Assembly (NCBI GenBank): GCA_945883845.1 | Contig: CAMCYI010000026.1 | Coordinates: forward strand, 1-43,999 | Origin: Bacteriovorax stolpii | Lineage (GTDB): Bacteria > Bdellovibrionota > Bacteriovoracia > Bacteriovoracales > Bacteriovoracaceae | DNA length: 43,999 nt | Reading direction: 5' to 3' | Made by a program: the position numbers and the translations under genes | Notes under the pieces: model-generated | The model's database searches: none | Told to the model about the DNA's origin: nothing | The model's input: only the letters and a program-made list of their open reading frames with translations | In this document: piece by piece, positions 8,901 to 17,096 of the stretch | Position numbering within the stretch: position 1 is the first letter of the stretch | Layout: every line of letters begins with the position of its first letter

Positions 8901-10711
8901 TATTCTACCGTTACTGACTTAGCGAGATTTCTAGGTTTATCAATGTCTGTCCCTTTGAGAGAGGCCACGTGATAGGCCAGGAACTGAAGTGCAACGTTGG
9001 CGTAAAGCGGGCTTAAGTTCGGGAGACCTTCGAAGTTTAAACCGATATATCCCTCAGCGAGATGCTCGATTTCCTGATTTCCTTTAGGACCAACGATGAT
9101 GATGACTCCACGACGTGCCTTCACTTCTTCAACGTTAGAAATCGTTTTCTCGAGAAGCTCAGGACCTACAATTGCTATATTCACGATGTTTTCATCAATG
9201 AGTGCGATTGGTCCGTGCTTAAGTTCGCCGGCAGCGTAACCTTCGGCGTGAACGTAAGCGATTTCCTTGAGCTTCAGAGCACCTTCAAGAGCAATCGGGA
9301 AATATTTCCCACGGCCGGTGAAAATGAATCCTTTCTTTGTATAAATTTTTTCAGCGATTGATTTGATTGATTCAGCATCAGCACAGAGTTCGGCAATGCG
9401 TGTAGAAAGAAGTTTAACCTCAGCGAAAAGCTTCGGATCATCAAGAGTGCCTTCCATCGCCCGGCTCATCAGGTAGCCTGTGAGGACTTGCTGGGTAAAC
9501 GCTTTTGTAGATGCGACTCCAATTTCAACACCGGCATGGATAAGAAAGTTTTTATCAGAGTTTCTGAAAAGTGTAGAGCCTTCAACGTTAACGATCGAAT
9601 ACGTTGGTACACCCTTCTCCTTACAGAGTTCCTGGCAAGCAAGAGTGTCTGCAGTCTCTCCGGACTGAGAAATGAAAAGTGCCACTTCATCTTTTGAGAG
9701 AATCGGATTTTTGTATCGGAACTCGGAAGCGATTTCAACTGACGTGCGCTGACGATTGATACTTTCAAAATAATTTTTAATCACGAGCCCTGCATGCCAG
9801 GCAGTTCCACAAGCAGTGAAGTGCCAGTTCGCAGTTTTAAATCCTTTCAGGGAATCAAGAACTTTACGGCCTTCATTCTTGATGTAATAGGCGGCCAGCT
9901 TATCAACGAGACCAGGTTGCTCGTGAATTTCTTTGAGCATGTAGTGTTCGTATGGCCCTTTAGAAGTCGCGTCCATGGTCATTGAGTTACCCTGGAACTT
10001 ATAACGTGTTGAAGGAGTGAGGTCGAGCTCGTGGAATTTGAAGCTCACATTGGTTGCAGTGACGATGCCTTCACAGATGACAGCGTCTTCCGGGAAGAAG
10101 ATTTTCGGAGCAAATCCAATCAGGGCAAATGGATCGGAAGAAACAAATACTTCACGTGTCTCTTCGTTTTCTCCGACGACAAGAGGAGCTGAGCGTTTCA
10201 CTGAGTAAAGTCTGTCAGAAGATTTTTCAATGATAACAAAAGCTGAGTTACCGGTGATTGTGGTAAAAGCTTTTGAAATCGCCTGAAGTGTATTTGAACC
10301 TTGCTTGAAAAATTTTGTAAGGAGAACGAGAAAGACTTCAGAATCCGTTTGAGATTTAAAAACAAAACCTTCCGACTGCAGTTCTTTTTTAAGAGGGCCA
10401 GCGTTCTCAATGATACCATTGTGAACCACGGCGAAAAATTCATTTCCGTGCGGGTGGGCATTATCAGTTGTCACAGCACCATGAGTGGCCCAACGTGTGT
10501 GGCCGATACCAGTATGAGAGAATGGCTTTTGTTCCTTGATAAGCTCTTTGAGATTTTCGAGCTTTCCTTCTTTCTTGATGATCTCAAGCTCACCATTCAT
10601 CTTCAGACAAATGCCGGCAGAATCATATCCGCGATACTCGAGACGAGATAATCCTTCCATGATCGGCCCAACTGAATTTGAAGGCCCAGAGTATCCCACG
10701 ATCCCGCACAT
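8900..10711 (-). CDS. glmS: Glutamine-fructose-6-phosphate aminotransferase
   Basis: 603 residues (E. coli 609). It makes glucosamine-6-phosphate, the entry point to peptidoglycan and LPS sugars. It begins MCGIVGYSG, whose Cys2 becomes the N-terminal nucleophile after Met removal. The class II amidotransferase domain includes GIGHTRWATHG and HNGIIEN. The two SIS isomerase domains follow, with CGTAWHAG, FISQSGETADT, GVASTKAFT and the C-terminal DKPRNLAKSVTVE. It has a Shine-Dalgarno TAGGGG and lies 82 bases after glmU, so the two halves of UDP-GlcNAc synthesis are together. Confidence 0.96.
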   Translation of the reverse strand: MCGIVGYSGPSNSVGPIMEGLSRLEYRGYDSAGICLKMNGELEIIKKEGKLENLKELIKEQKPFSHTGIGHTRWATHGAVTTDNAHPHGNEFFAVVHNGIIENAGPLKKELQSEGFVFKSQTDSEVFLVLLTKFFKQGSNTLQAISKAFTTITGNSAFVIIEKSSDRLYSVKRSAPLVVGENEETREVFVSSDPFALIGFAPKIFFPEDAVICEGIVTATNVSFKFHELDLTPSTRYKFQGNSMTMDATSKGPYEHYMLKEIHEQPGLVDKLAAYYIKNEGRKVLDSLKGFKTANWHFTACGTAWHAGLVIKNYFESINRQRTSVEIASEFRYKNPILSKDEVALFISQSGETADTLACQELCKEKGVPTYSIVNVEGSTLFRNSDKNFLIHAGVEIGVASTKAFTQQVLTGYLMSRAMEGTLDDPKLFAEVKLLSTRIAELCADAESIKSIAEKIYTKKGFIFTGRGKYFPIALEGALKLKEIAYVHAEGYAAGELKHGPIALIDENIVNIAIVGPELLEKTISNVEEVKARRGVIIIVGPKGNQEIEHLAEGYIGLNFEGLPNLSPLYANVALQFLAYHVASLKGTDIDKPRNLAKSVTVE

Positions 10712-10793
10712 AAAAACCCCTACTATCAGAGTGAAAGTTAAGGGCTAAAAGCTATCATTTTAGGGGGACTCTTACTAGGTTTACGCAGAGTGC

Positions 10794-12200
10794 TCAGGTT
10801 TTTTTCGTCTTGATGAATCGCTTAGCTGCGCCCTCTTTAATCACTTGCTGGGCACGAGCAATGCTGAACCCGCCATCTGGAATACTTTTTGAGATAGTTG
10901 AGCCTGCTGCTACGAATGCGTCATCGCCAATTTCCACGGGAGCGATCATCTGGCAGTCGGAGCCGATGAAGGTGTTCTTGCCGATTTTGGTCTTATGCTT
11001 GTTGGCCCCATCATAATTACAGGTGATGAACCCGCACCCGATGTTGGTGTTTTCGCCAATCTCGGCATCGCCGACATAACTTAGGTGTGAAACCTTCGCA
11101 CCTTTACCGAGCTTGGATTTTTTGACTTCAACAAAGTTCCCGACTTTTGCAAGGGGCCCGATATCTGCACCAGGACGAAGTCTTGCCATCGGTCCGATTG
11201 TTGCTTCGTTATGAACGATGGCCTCTTCCAGATAAGAATTTGCGAGGATCTCTGCACGATCGTGAATAGTGCTGTCTTTGATGAAACAACCTGATTCAAT
11301 AATAACGTTTGATCCGATTTCTGTTTTACCAAGAATCGTTACGCCTGGGTAGATCACAGTGCCGATGCCGACTTTGACATTATTTTCGATATAACAAGAC
11401 TGCGGATTCAGAATTTGAACTCCATCCGCGAAAAGTTGCTTCAATTTTTGATCTCTCAGGATCATGCTGATGTTCGAGAGTTGTTCCATAGTATTAATTC
11501 CAAGAAATGGAGTTTCCGAGGGAAATCTCACTGGTTTGACAGCATATGCAGGCTTGAAAAGGTCTGTCAGATAGAACTCGCCTGACTTATTTTGATTTGT
11601 GATGGTCGAGAGAATGGTCTTAACATGGGAAGTTTTTAAAATATAAAAACCAGAATTTACTTCCTTGATTTTTCTTTGTTCTTCAGTGGCATCTTTCTCT
11701 TCGACGATAGAAAAACCTGTTCCCTGAGTGACGATACGCCCATATCCGGTTGGGTTTTGTGTTTCAAAAGTAGCAGCAACACCAACGAGCGTAGAATCAT
11801 TTTTGAGAACATTGAAGAGTGAAACGAGTTCAGCTTTAGAGAGCAAGGGGGTATCTGCACACGCCACAAGAGTGTAGTGGTGATTCCAGAATTGAGGGAG
11901 ATCGTTAAAGCAAGCTTTTAGGGCATCTGCTGTTCCATGCTGATGCTTCTGCCAAGCGAGTTTCATAGCACTCTTGGATGTATGTCCTTCCCACCAGCTC
12001 TCGAGAAGTTCTTTTCTATGACCAATCACAACGCCGATTTCCGCTATGAGGGCGCAGTCTTTTGCGAAATCCAGTGAAGCACTCACAACGTAATCAAGAA
12101 GTGGTCTTCCCAGAGCGGGAGCAAGGGCCTTGGGAGTGTCGATTTTCATGCGAGTACCCTTGCCCGCAGCCAGTATCACTATACCAATTGAGTTGCTCAT
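10794..12200 (-). CDS. glmU: Bifunctional N-acetylglucosamine-1-phosphate uridyltransferase / glucosamine-1-phosphate acetyltransferase
   Basis: 468 residues (E. coli 456). The N-terminal pyrophosphorylase has the nucleotide signature LAAGKGTRM (10-18) and PKAL. The C-terminal half is a left-handed beta-helix of hexapeptide repeats ending in the acetyltransferase site, including VSHLSYVGD with the catalytic His, NYDGANKHKT and FIGSDCQMIAP. It makes UDP-GlcNAc, using the product of glmS once converted to glucosamine-1-phosphate. It is the first gene of the seven-gene minus operon. Its start carries AAGGG, and a GATAAT box lies only four bases before the ATG, so the leader may be very short. 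Confidence 0.96.
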   Translation of the reverse strand: MSNSIGIVILAAGKGTRMKIDTPKALAPALGRPLLDYVVSASLDFAKDCALIAEIGVVIGHRKELLESWWEGHTSKSAMKLAWQKHQHGTADALKACFNDLPQFWNHHYTLVACADTPLLSKAELVSLFNVLKNDSTLVGVAATFETQNPTGYGRIVTQGTGFSIVEEKDATEEQRKIKEVNSGFYILKTSHVKTILSTITNQNKSGEFYLTDLFKPAYAVKPVRFPSETPFLGINTMEQLSNISMILRDQKLKQLFADGVQILNPQSCYIENNVKVGIGTVIYPGVTILGKTEIGSNVIIESGCFIKDSTIHDRAEILANSYLEEAIVHNEATIGPMARLRPGADIGPLAKVGNFVEVKKSKLGKGAKVSHLSYVGDAEIGENTNIGCGFITCNYDGANKHKTKIGKNTFIGSDCQMIAPVEIGDDAFVAAGSTISKSIPDGGFSIARAQQVIKEGAAKRFIKTKKT

Positions 12201-12437
12201 ATGAATTATCCCTTAATTAAACAAATACCCTCAAATAATTAAAGCACGCAGGCTATGGAAAGAACAAGAGAGACATAGACTTTCACTCGGAGAACAGAAA
12301 GGAAATACCTCGGTTATAACGTAAAAAATCTTCACTTTATCTGAAATATCCTTCAAGCAAGTCTTTGTTTTTCCCGATTTATCTTATGAAACTTTTGATC
12401 TTCATGGAAGAGCGATTACGTTATAGGAGAAAACAAT
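12201..12437. other. Intergenic region between divergent glmU and lon
   Basis: 237 bases carrying the promoters of both genes. Leftward, TTGAGG-N18-GATAAT sits immediately before the glmU start. Rightward, lon has a good Shine-Dalgarno (TAGGAGAAAA). I see no CIRCE element (TTAGCACTC-N9-GAGTGCTAA) and no convincing sigma-32 promoter, although lon is often heat-induced. No tRNA or small ORF is supported here. Confidence 0.5.
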
Positions 12438-14873
12438 ATGGTTACGAATTATGAGGGAGAAGCGATTGAATTCAAGGAAACGCTCCCTCTCCTGCCGGTT
12501 CGAGACTTCGTCATTTATCCGTTTATGATCCTGCCTTTGTTTGTTGGAAGAGAGACTTCTATCCGCGCGGTAGAAGAGTCTTACAACAAAACTGACCGCT
12601 TGATTCTCCTTGCCTCACAGAAGGACATCACTGCAGAAAGCCCGACTCCAGCTGAAATCTATGAGCTTGGAACTGTGGCGATGATTATGAGAATCAGAAA
12701 GCTTCCGGACGGAAGAATCAAGATTCTTATTCAAGGTCTGGCAAAAGCAAGAATCAAAGAGTTCGTTTCAACTGAACCTTTCTATCAGGTGAAAGTTGAA
12801 AAAGTTGAGCAAGTAGTTGCTCCAACGAACCCAGCTTCAGCTGAAGCATTGATCCGTACTGTAAAAGAAAATCTCGAAAAGGTAATCTCTATCGGTAAGG
12901 CTCTTCCACCAGATATTTTGATGGTACTTGAAGATATCCAGGATCCAGCTCGCATGGCCCATCTCGTAGCAGCTAATCTTAACTTTAAGGTTACTGACGG
13001 CCAGAAAGTTCTTGAGATCAATGATCCGCTCGAGTGCCTCGGGCACATCAATCAGATTCTTGTCAAAGAACTTGAAGTTCTTACTCAACAGGCAAAACTC
13101 AAAACAAATAACAATAAAGATGACCTGAACAAGCAGAAAGAATTCTTCCTGCGCGAACAGATCAAGGCAATGAAACAGGAACTCAACGACGAGTCTTCGG
13201 ACAAGAACGATGAGTTCGGTGAAATTAAAGAAAAGATTCTTGCCAAGAAACTTCCGGCAGATGCCGAGAAAGAAGCTCTCAAGCAGCTTGGTCGCCTTGA
13301 AAGAATGCATCCTGACTCTTCCGAGTCGAGTATTCTCAGAAGTTACCTTGAGTGGATGACTGACCTCCCATGGAGCGAAGAATCCAAAGAAGTAACAGAT
13401 CTTACTTTTGCGAAAGAGATTCTTGATGAAGATCATTTTGATCTTGAGAAAGTTAAAGAACGTATTCTGGAATACCTCGCTGTCCGTTCACTGAAAGGTA
13501 GCTCGGCGAAAGGCCCGATCCTTTGCTTCTCTGGTCCTCCAGGTGTTGGTAAAACTTCACTCGGAAAATCAATTGCGAAAGCAACTGGTCGCGAATTCGT
13601 CCGCATCTCTCTCGGTGGTGTGAAAGATGAATCTGAAATCCGCGGTCACCGCCGTACATATGTCGGCGCGATGCCAGGTCGTTTCATCCAGGCGATGAAA
13701 CAATGTAAAACCATTAATCCGGTTATCCTTCTCGATGAGATTGATAAACTTGGTTCAGACTTTAAAGGTGATCCAGCTTCAGCAATGCTCGAAGTTCTTG
13801 ATCCTGAACAGAACTGTTCCTTCCGAGATAACTACCTGAACCTGAACTACGATCTTTCTAAGATCATGTTCATTGCAACGGCAAACGTGCTTGATCAGAT
13901 CCCAGGTCCACTCCGTGACCGTATGGAAATCATCAATCTTGCTGGCTACACCCAGGAAGAAAAAGTTCAGATTTCTAAAAAATACCTCATTCCGAAGCAA
14001 ATGGATGAACACGGAATCACTGACGATCATATCGAGTTCAGTGACGAAGGTGTAGAGACGGTGATCACTGGTTACACCAGAGAAGCCGGTCTTCGTAACC
14101 TTGAAAGACAAGTGGGGGCCCTCTGCCGTAAAGTGGCGAAGAAAATAGCTTCCGGTCAACATGCTAAAACACACATCTTTTCAGCAACTGTTGAGGAGCT
14201 TCTTGGACCACCGATTTATTCACGTGAAGACTCTAACGAGTTTGATGAAGTCGGAGTTGCAACTGGTCTTGCGTGGACATCTGTAGGAGGAGAAATCCTC
14301 CACATTGAAGCTACAAAAATGAAAGGTCGCGGGATTACCCTCACAGGTCAGCTTGGCGATGTCATGAAAGAATCTGCACAAGCGGCTATGGGTTTCATTC
14401 GCAGTCATGCCCTTGAACTAGGCATCGACGAGAAGTTCTTTGAAGAGAACGAAATCCATATTCACTTGCCTGCAGGTGGTATTCCGAAAGACGGCCCTTC
14501 AGCAGGTATTACACTGGCAACAGTGATCGTATCTCTCCTCACGAATTCTTACATCAGTAAGGATATCGCGATGACGGGTGAAATCACTCTCACTGGTAAA
14601 GTGCTTCCGGTTGGCGGGATTAAAGAAAAGTGTCTGGCAGCGATGAGGGCGGGAATTGAGACAATCATCATTCCGTGGAAGAACCAGAAAGACCTTCTGG
14701 ATATTCCGGCACACTACCGCAAGAAGATCAATTTCATACCAGTTAAGAACATACAAGAAGTGCTCGCCATCGCCTTAGTGGACTATAAAGGTCAACTGGA
14801 TATGGACCAGCATAAACGTAAGGACGAGAAAGTTAAACGTCCACCCAAGAAAAACGATCAAGTCGCCGCTTAA
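12438..14873 (+). CDS. lon: ATP-dependent Lon protease
   Basis: 811 residues in the LonA arrangement: N-terminal substrate-binding domain ([19 protein letters not shown] near the start), a coiled-coil middle ([14 protein letters not shown]), an AAA+ module with Walker A GPPGVGKT at 366-373 and Walker B ILLDEIDK, and the Ser-Lys protease domain. The nucleophile is Ser688 in PKDGPSAG; the partner Lys is in GGIKEK at about 729-731. Lon degrades misfolded and short-lived regulatory proteins. The C-terminal tail (about 785-811) is very basic and Lys-rich. The Shine-Dalgarno is strong and a terminator follows six bases after the stop, so it is probably monocistronic. Confidence 0.97.
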   Translation: MVTNYEGEAIEFKETLPLLPVRDFVIYPFMILPLFVGRETSIRAVEESYNKTDRLILLASQKDITAESPTPAEIYELGTVAMIMRIRKLPDGRIKILIQGLAKARIKEFVSTEPFYQVKVEKVEQVVAPTNPASAEALIRTVKENLEKVISIGKALPPDILMVLEDIQDPARMAHLVAANLNFKVTDGQKVLEINDPLECLGHINQILVKELEVLTQQAKLKTNNNKDDLNKQKEFFLREQIKAMKQELNDESSDKNDEFGEIKEKILAKKLPADAEKEALKQLGRLERMHPDSSESSILRSYLEWMTDLPWSEESKEVTDLTFAKEILDEDHFDLEKVKERILEYLAVRSLKGSSAKGPILCFSGPPGVGKTSLGKSIAKATGREFVRISLGGVKDESEIRGHRRTYVGAMPGRFIQAMKQCKTINPVILLDEIDKLGSDFKGDPASAMLEVLDPEQNCSFRDNYLNLNYDLSKIMFIATANVLDQIPGPLRDRMEIINLAGYTQEEKVQISKKYLIPKQMDEHGITDDHIEFSDEGVETVITGYTREAGLRNLERQVGALCRKVAKKIASGQHAKTHIFSATVEELLGPPIYSREDSNEFDEVGVATGLAWTSVGGEILHIEATKMKGRGITLTGQLGDVMKESAQAAMGFIRSHALELGIDEKFFEENEIHIHLPAGGIPKDGPSAGITLATVIVSLLTNSYISKDIAMTGEITLTGKVLPVGGIKEKCLAAMRAGIETIIIPWKNQKDLLDIPAHYRKKINFIPVKNIQEVLAIALVDYKGQLDMDQHKRKDEKVKRPPKKNDQVAA

Positions 14874-14878
14874 TATAA

Positions 14879-14906
14879 GGCCTCCTTCGGGAGGCCTTTT
14901 TCTTTT
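14879..14906 (+). terminator. Rho-independent terminator of lon
   Basis: GGCCTCC-TTCG-GGAGGCC, a perfect 7-bp GC-rich stem with a stable TTCG tetraloop, followed by TTTTTCTTTT. It separates lon from the chemotaxis-like genes that follow. Confidence 0.93.
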
Positions 14907-14921
14907 CTTATCCGTGAAATT

Positions 14922-14930
14922 TGCTATTCT
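14922..14930 (+). promoter_or_regulatory. Extended -10 promoter giving a leaderless mRNA
   Basis: TGCTATTCT is an extended -10 (TG-N-TATTCT). Exactly six bases separate it from the ATG at 14937, so the predicted +1 is the A of the start codon. No good -35 is visible, as is common for extended -10 promoters. Confidence 0.45.
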
Positions 14931-14936
14931 AGAAGA

Positions 14937-15332
14937 ATGAGCAGCACCGATGTTTCCAAAGTAAAAATCCTGATCGTCGATGACTCTGATTTCTCCCGCA
15001 GCATTATCAGTAAAATGTTATCTGAGGAAGGCTATCAGGTCGTAGGCGAAGCAGCGAATGCCGAGACGGCACTCCTTATGGTTAAGGAGAAGCGACCGAA
15101 CATCGTGATCACTGACATCGTCATGCCAGATGTCAGCGGGATTGAACTTACAGAAAAGATCGTTAATAACTTTGAAGGGACATCAGTCATAGTGATCTCT
15201 TCCCTTTCTCAGGAACATATTGTTCTGGAAGCTATTGGCGCCGGTGCTTCTGACTTCATCGCCAAGCCCATTCAAAAACAACAATTATTAGACTCACTGG
15301 AAAAAATCGTCGGACTAAATTCAGACGAATGA
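14937..15332 (+). CDS. CheY-like single-domain response regulator
   Basis: 131 residues, one receiver domain and no output domain. The acid pocket is Asp15/Asp16 (ILIVDDSD), the phosphoacceptor is Asp60 (IVITDIVMPD), the switch Ser/Thr is in VIVISS (about 88) and the conserved Lys is 110 (IAKP). All catalytic positions are intact. No histidine kinase is nearby. The next gene overlaps or abuts it and looks like a CheX phosphatase, which fits a CheY-type messenger. The gene appears to be transcribed from its own extended -10 and to have no leader. Confidence 0.92.
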   Translation: MSSTDVSKVKILIVDDSDFSRSIISKMLSEEGYQVVGEAANAETALLMVKEKRPNIVITDIVMPDVSGIELTEKIVNNFEGTSVIVISSLSQEHIVLEAIGAGASDFIAKPIQKQQLLDSLEKIVGLNSDE

Positions 15333-15346
15333 GTTGGAGAGAAAAC

Positions 15347-15781
15347 ATGGAAGTTTTAAGACCTATCGAAGTGGCCAGAATTGGCGAACTCAAAATCCTT
15401 CAAAACGTAAGGCTCATACATCGCACAGATATAAACCCGATCTATTCTAAAGAAAATCTCCGGGTACAGTTCACAATCACCGGAGAGATCAAAGGTGCGA
15501 TCACCTGTTATCTCTGCCTCGATGGCCATGAGCTTACTCCGACCGAAAGAAATTACATTTTCCCTTTATTTGTAGAATCCATGAATATTCTCATCGGCCG
15601 CCAAATCAGCCTCGATGATGATCTTAGTAAGTTCCGCGTGAAACTTTCAGCTCCCCGCCTGAACATGAATTCCCTGGAAGTGAACACGGCCCTCAGAGTG
15701 ATGACTCAAAAATATGACCTGGAACTTGAAGACATTCAATTCTGTGTTCTCACGGAATATAGTCTTGAGGCCCTCAGCTAG
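15347..15781 (+). CDS. CheX-like (CheC/CheX/FliY family) phosphatase
   Basis: I chose ATG 15347 because GGAGAG lies at the right distance; an upstream ATG at 15329 overlaps the receiver gene (ATGA) and would add six residues. The 144-residue product matches CheX in layout: TGEIKGAITCYLCL (about 45-58) like the TGGIEG strand, then FVESMNILIG with the E-x-x-N pair Glu77/Asn80 that marks the CheX/CheC/FliY active site, then KLSAPRL like the family's T-PTVV strand. Those enzymes hydrolyse the aspartyl phosphate of CheY. Its position directly after a CheY-like gene supports this. The similarity is by eye and remote, so a structure comparison is needed. Confidence 0.6.
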   Translation: MEVLRPIEVARIGELKILQNVRLIHRTDINPIYSKENLRVQFTITGEIKGAITCYLCLDGHELTPTERNYIFPLFVESMNILIGRQISLDDDLSKFRVKLSAPRLNMNSLEVNTALRVMTQKYDLELEDIQFCVLTEYSLEALS

Positions 15782-15789
15782 GATAAGTT

Positions 15790-16131
15790 ATGAAACAAGT
15801 ACTCAAATTTTTTGGAATTGCTGTCGCTGTTATTTGTATGCTTTCAATCACGATCAGCGAAAAGACTGTATTCAGCTATATTTATGAAGTGATTTCTCCA
15901 GCAACTAAGCTTGCTCAGCGAGGAGCAATTTCTGCTTATGATTACAGTGCTGAGCAGACCAGTGCATTCACGAAGAAATTGTTTGAGAACTCTGTTCCTA
16001 AAGTTGATTCTGTAAAATCCAAACTTTCATCTACCCGTCGTGCCGGATCCGGAGCAGTAGGTGAGCCTGCAGAATTAATCGAGCCGCAGGAAAAACAGCA
16101 GCTCGATTCTCTTATTAAAACTCACCGTTAA
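15790..16131 (+). CDS. Small single-span membrane protein, unknown function
   Basis: 113 residues. Residues about 5-22 are hydrophobic (FFGIAVAVICMLSITI), either an uncleaved anchor or a signal peptide; the rest is polar and predicted periplasmic. There is a Shine-Dalgarno (AGGA) and only eight bases after the CheX-like gene, so it is part of the same transcript. I recognise no family. Its stop overlaps the converging stop of the small gene at 16128 (TTAA), leaving no space for a terminator between them. Confidence 0.65.
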   Translation: MKQVLKFFGIAVAVICMLSITISEKTVFSYIYEVISPATKLAQRGAISAYDYSAEQTSAFTKKLFENSVPKVDSVKSKLSSTRRAGSGAVGEPAELIEPQEKQQLDSLIKTHR

Positions 16132-16286
16132 ATTTTTACTGCACTTTTAACTTCGACTGGTCTGGGGGTTGAATCCTTCAGAACCACTTCGCGGGTGTTA
16201 TTGATAGACTGACAATCAGTCGTCGTTTGTTCTGCAATTGCAGATGAAATCGTAAAGATGGTCATAATCAAAATAAAGAGTCTCAT
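16128..16286 (-). CDS. Very small secreted protein (52 residues)
   Basis: ATG at 16284-16286, a strong Shine-Dalgarno (AGGGGGAA) and a TAA at 16128. The product begins MRLFILIMTIFTISSAIA, a classic short signal peptide with an A-x-A site, followed by about 34 mature residues with one Cys. No family is recognised. I accept it because of the ribosome binding site, the signal peptide and the likeness to its upstream neighbours, two other small secreted genes in the same direction. A TGTC-box palindrome lies 121 bases upstream. Confidence 0.65.
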   Translation of the reverse strand: MRLFILIMTIFTISSAIAEQTTTDCQSINNTREVVLKDSTPRPVEVKSAVKI

Positions 16287-16406
16287 AGGTTCCCCCTGTT
16301 AAAGCGTATTGCTCTTATCATTACAATAAATGGGCCATTTCTGACGGGAGGAAGTCATTGATTTTGGATGCCTTGAAAGTGAAAAATGATCAGATGGAGC
16401 AGATAC

Positions 16407-16423
16407 TGTCTAAAATAGTGACA
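16407..16423. promoter_or_regulatory. TGTCTA-N5-TAGACA-type palindrome, copy 1
   Basis: TGTCTAAAATAGTGACA: the left half-site is perfect and the right half matches 4 of 6. It lies upstream of the small secreted gene that starts at 16286 and downstream of the one that ends at 16466. It is one of five 17-base copies in this window. Confidence 0.5.
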
Positions 16424-16443
16424 CCTGGTCTTACAACCAGGTG
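16422..16443 (-). terminator. Possible terminator hairpin after the 16466 gene
   Basis: CACCTGGT-CTTACA-ACCAGGTG, an 8-bp perfect stem located 22 bases after the stop of the leftward gene ending at 16466. The following bases on the minus strand (TCACTATTTTA) are only weakly T-rich, so termination may be inefficient. It touches palindrome copy 1. Confidence 0.45.
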
Positions 16444-16465
16444 CCCTTTGAGATTTAGGTCGAGA

Positions 16466-16663
16466 TTATTGTTCTGAAGCCTGAGACGCTTTCTTCTGTT
16501 TCTTCCTAAAAGCTTCATCGCTCTTATCAGTCACAGGCGTGCGGTCATTACTCTCAGCAGAGCGAAGACATGGCTGACCACTCGTCTGCCCATGAGATGA
16601 ATCGTCAGAACTAAAAGCTGAGACGCTCAACGTGATTAAGAAAAGAAAACTTACGAATTTCAT
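16466..16663 (-). CDS. Small secreted protein, unknown function
   Basis: 65 residues with a signal peptide (MKFVSFLFLITLSVSAFS, cleaved near residue 18) and a hydrophilic, Ser/Lys/Gln-rich mature part containing one Cys. The Shine-Dalgarno AAGGGGG is at good spacing. No known family. It lies between two other small exported proteins, with a perfect TGTC-box palindrome 124 bases upstream. The mature region is predicted disordered from composition. Confidence 0.65.
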   Translation of the reverse strand: MKFVSFLFLITLSVSAFSSDDSSHGQTSGQPCLRSAESNDRTPVTDKSDEAFRKKQKKASQASEQ

Positions 16664-16786
16664 AAAACCCCCTTAGCAAACAACTGCTACTGGGTCTTTT
16701 GAAGCAATCTGGATGCCAAGGGAATGAGCGCCAAGTTGTTGATCTTCAGAGCGGTACCAAGAACTCACTGAAAGTATTGGTTCACC

Positions 16787-16803
16787 TGTCTAAAAAATAG
16801 ACA
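16787..16803. promoter_or_regulatory. TGTCTA-N5-TAGACA palindrome, copy 2 (perfect)
   Basis: TGTCTAAAAAATAGACA has two perfect 6-base half-sites around A5. It lies 124 bases before the start of the secreted-protein gene at 16663 (minus strand) and abuts the terminator of the preceding gene. On the minus strand the T-run comes before it, so it is not itself a terminator. Confidence 0.6.
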
Positions 16804-16833
16804 AAAAAAAGCCCCTCTTTAAAAGAGGGGCTT
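16803..16833 (-). terminator. Terminator of the RHS / small secreted gene unit
   Basis: On the minus strand, an AAGCCCCTCTT stem pairs with AAGAGGGGCTT around a TTA loop and is followed by TTTTTTT. It lies about 27 bases after the stop at 16860 and probably ends the transcript that includes 17084-16860 and possibly the Tad operon before it. Confidence 0.85.
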
Positions 16834-16859
16834 ATGACTTAAAAAAAATGAGACTGGTT

Positions 16860-17084
16860 TTACTGACCAGAAGCTGTCGGAGCTGTCGGACGAGCGCTAC
16901 GTGGTCTGGAAACGTCTCCACGAGTACGCGTATTATCGTCATATCTCACGCACACGCCGTTTTGAATGAGGCAAGTCACGCAAGCGCATTCGAGTGGATC
17001 AACCTGGCCAGGGGCACTTTGCGAGTTGTCCGCAATTGAAGAAAAAGAACCGAGAGCAAGCATAGTTAAAAGTACATATTTCAT
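16860..17084 (-). CDS. Small secreted Cys-containing protein
   Basis: 74 residues. Signal peptide MKYVLLTMLALGSFSSIA, then a mature part with Cys residues in LECACVTCLIQNGVCV (four within 14 residues), which could form disulfides or bind metal, and a C-terminal Arg/Pro/Thr-rich tail. The Shine-Dalgarno (GAGAGGTCC) is acceptable. It starts 12 bases after the stop of the RHS-like gene, so it is cotranscribed with it and, by extension, sits at the tail of the pilus locus. No known family. Confidence 0.68.
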   Translation of the reverse strand: MKYVLLTMLALGSFSSIADNSQSAPGQVDPLECACVTCLIQNGVCVRYDDNTRTRGDVSRPRSARPTAPTASGQ

Positions 17085-17096
17085 AGAGGACCTCTC

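Noticed and set aside
10712..10793. glmS ribozyme before glmS
   Set aside because: The gap is only 82 bases, too short for the ribozyme plus ribosome binding site, and its conserved core is not visible.
12361..12390. Heat-shock or sigma-70 promoter of lon
   Set aside because: TTGTTT and TATCTT are present but only nine bases apart; no acceptable -35/-10 pair or sigma-32 match was found.
12837..13436. 199-codon open frame antisense to lon
   Set aside because: Phe/Leu-rich translation from the opposite strand of a conserved gene; no start signal.
16350..16460. Small plus-strand frame with a GGGAGGAAG ribosome-binding-site-like sequence and TTG starts
   Set aside because: The frame would run through the terminator-like hairpin and palindrome copy 1, and its product has no signal peptide or family; the purine run is probably chance.
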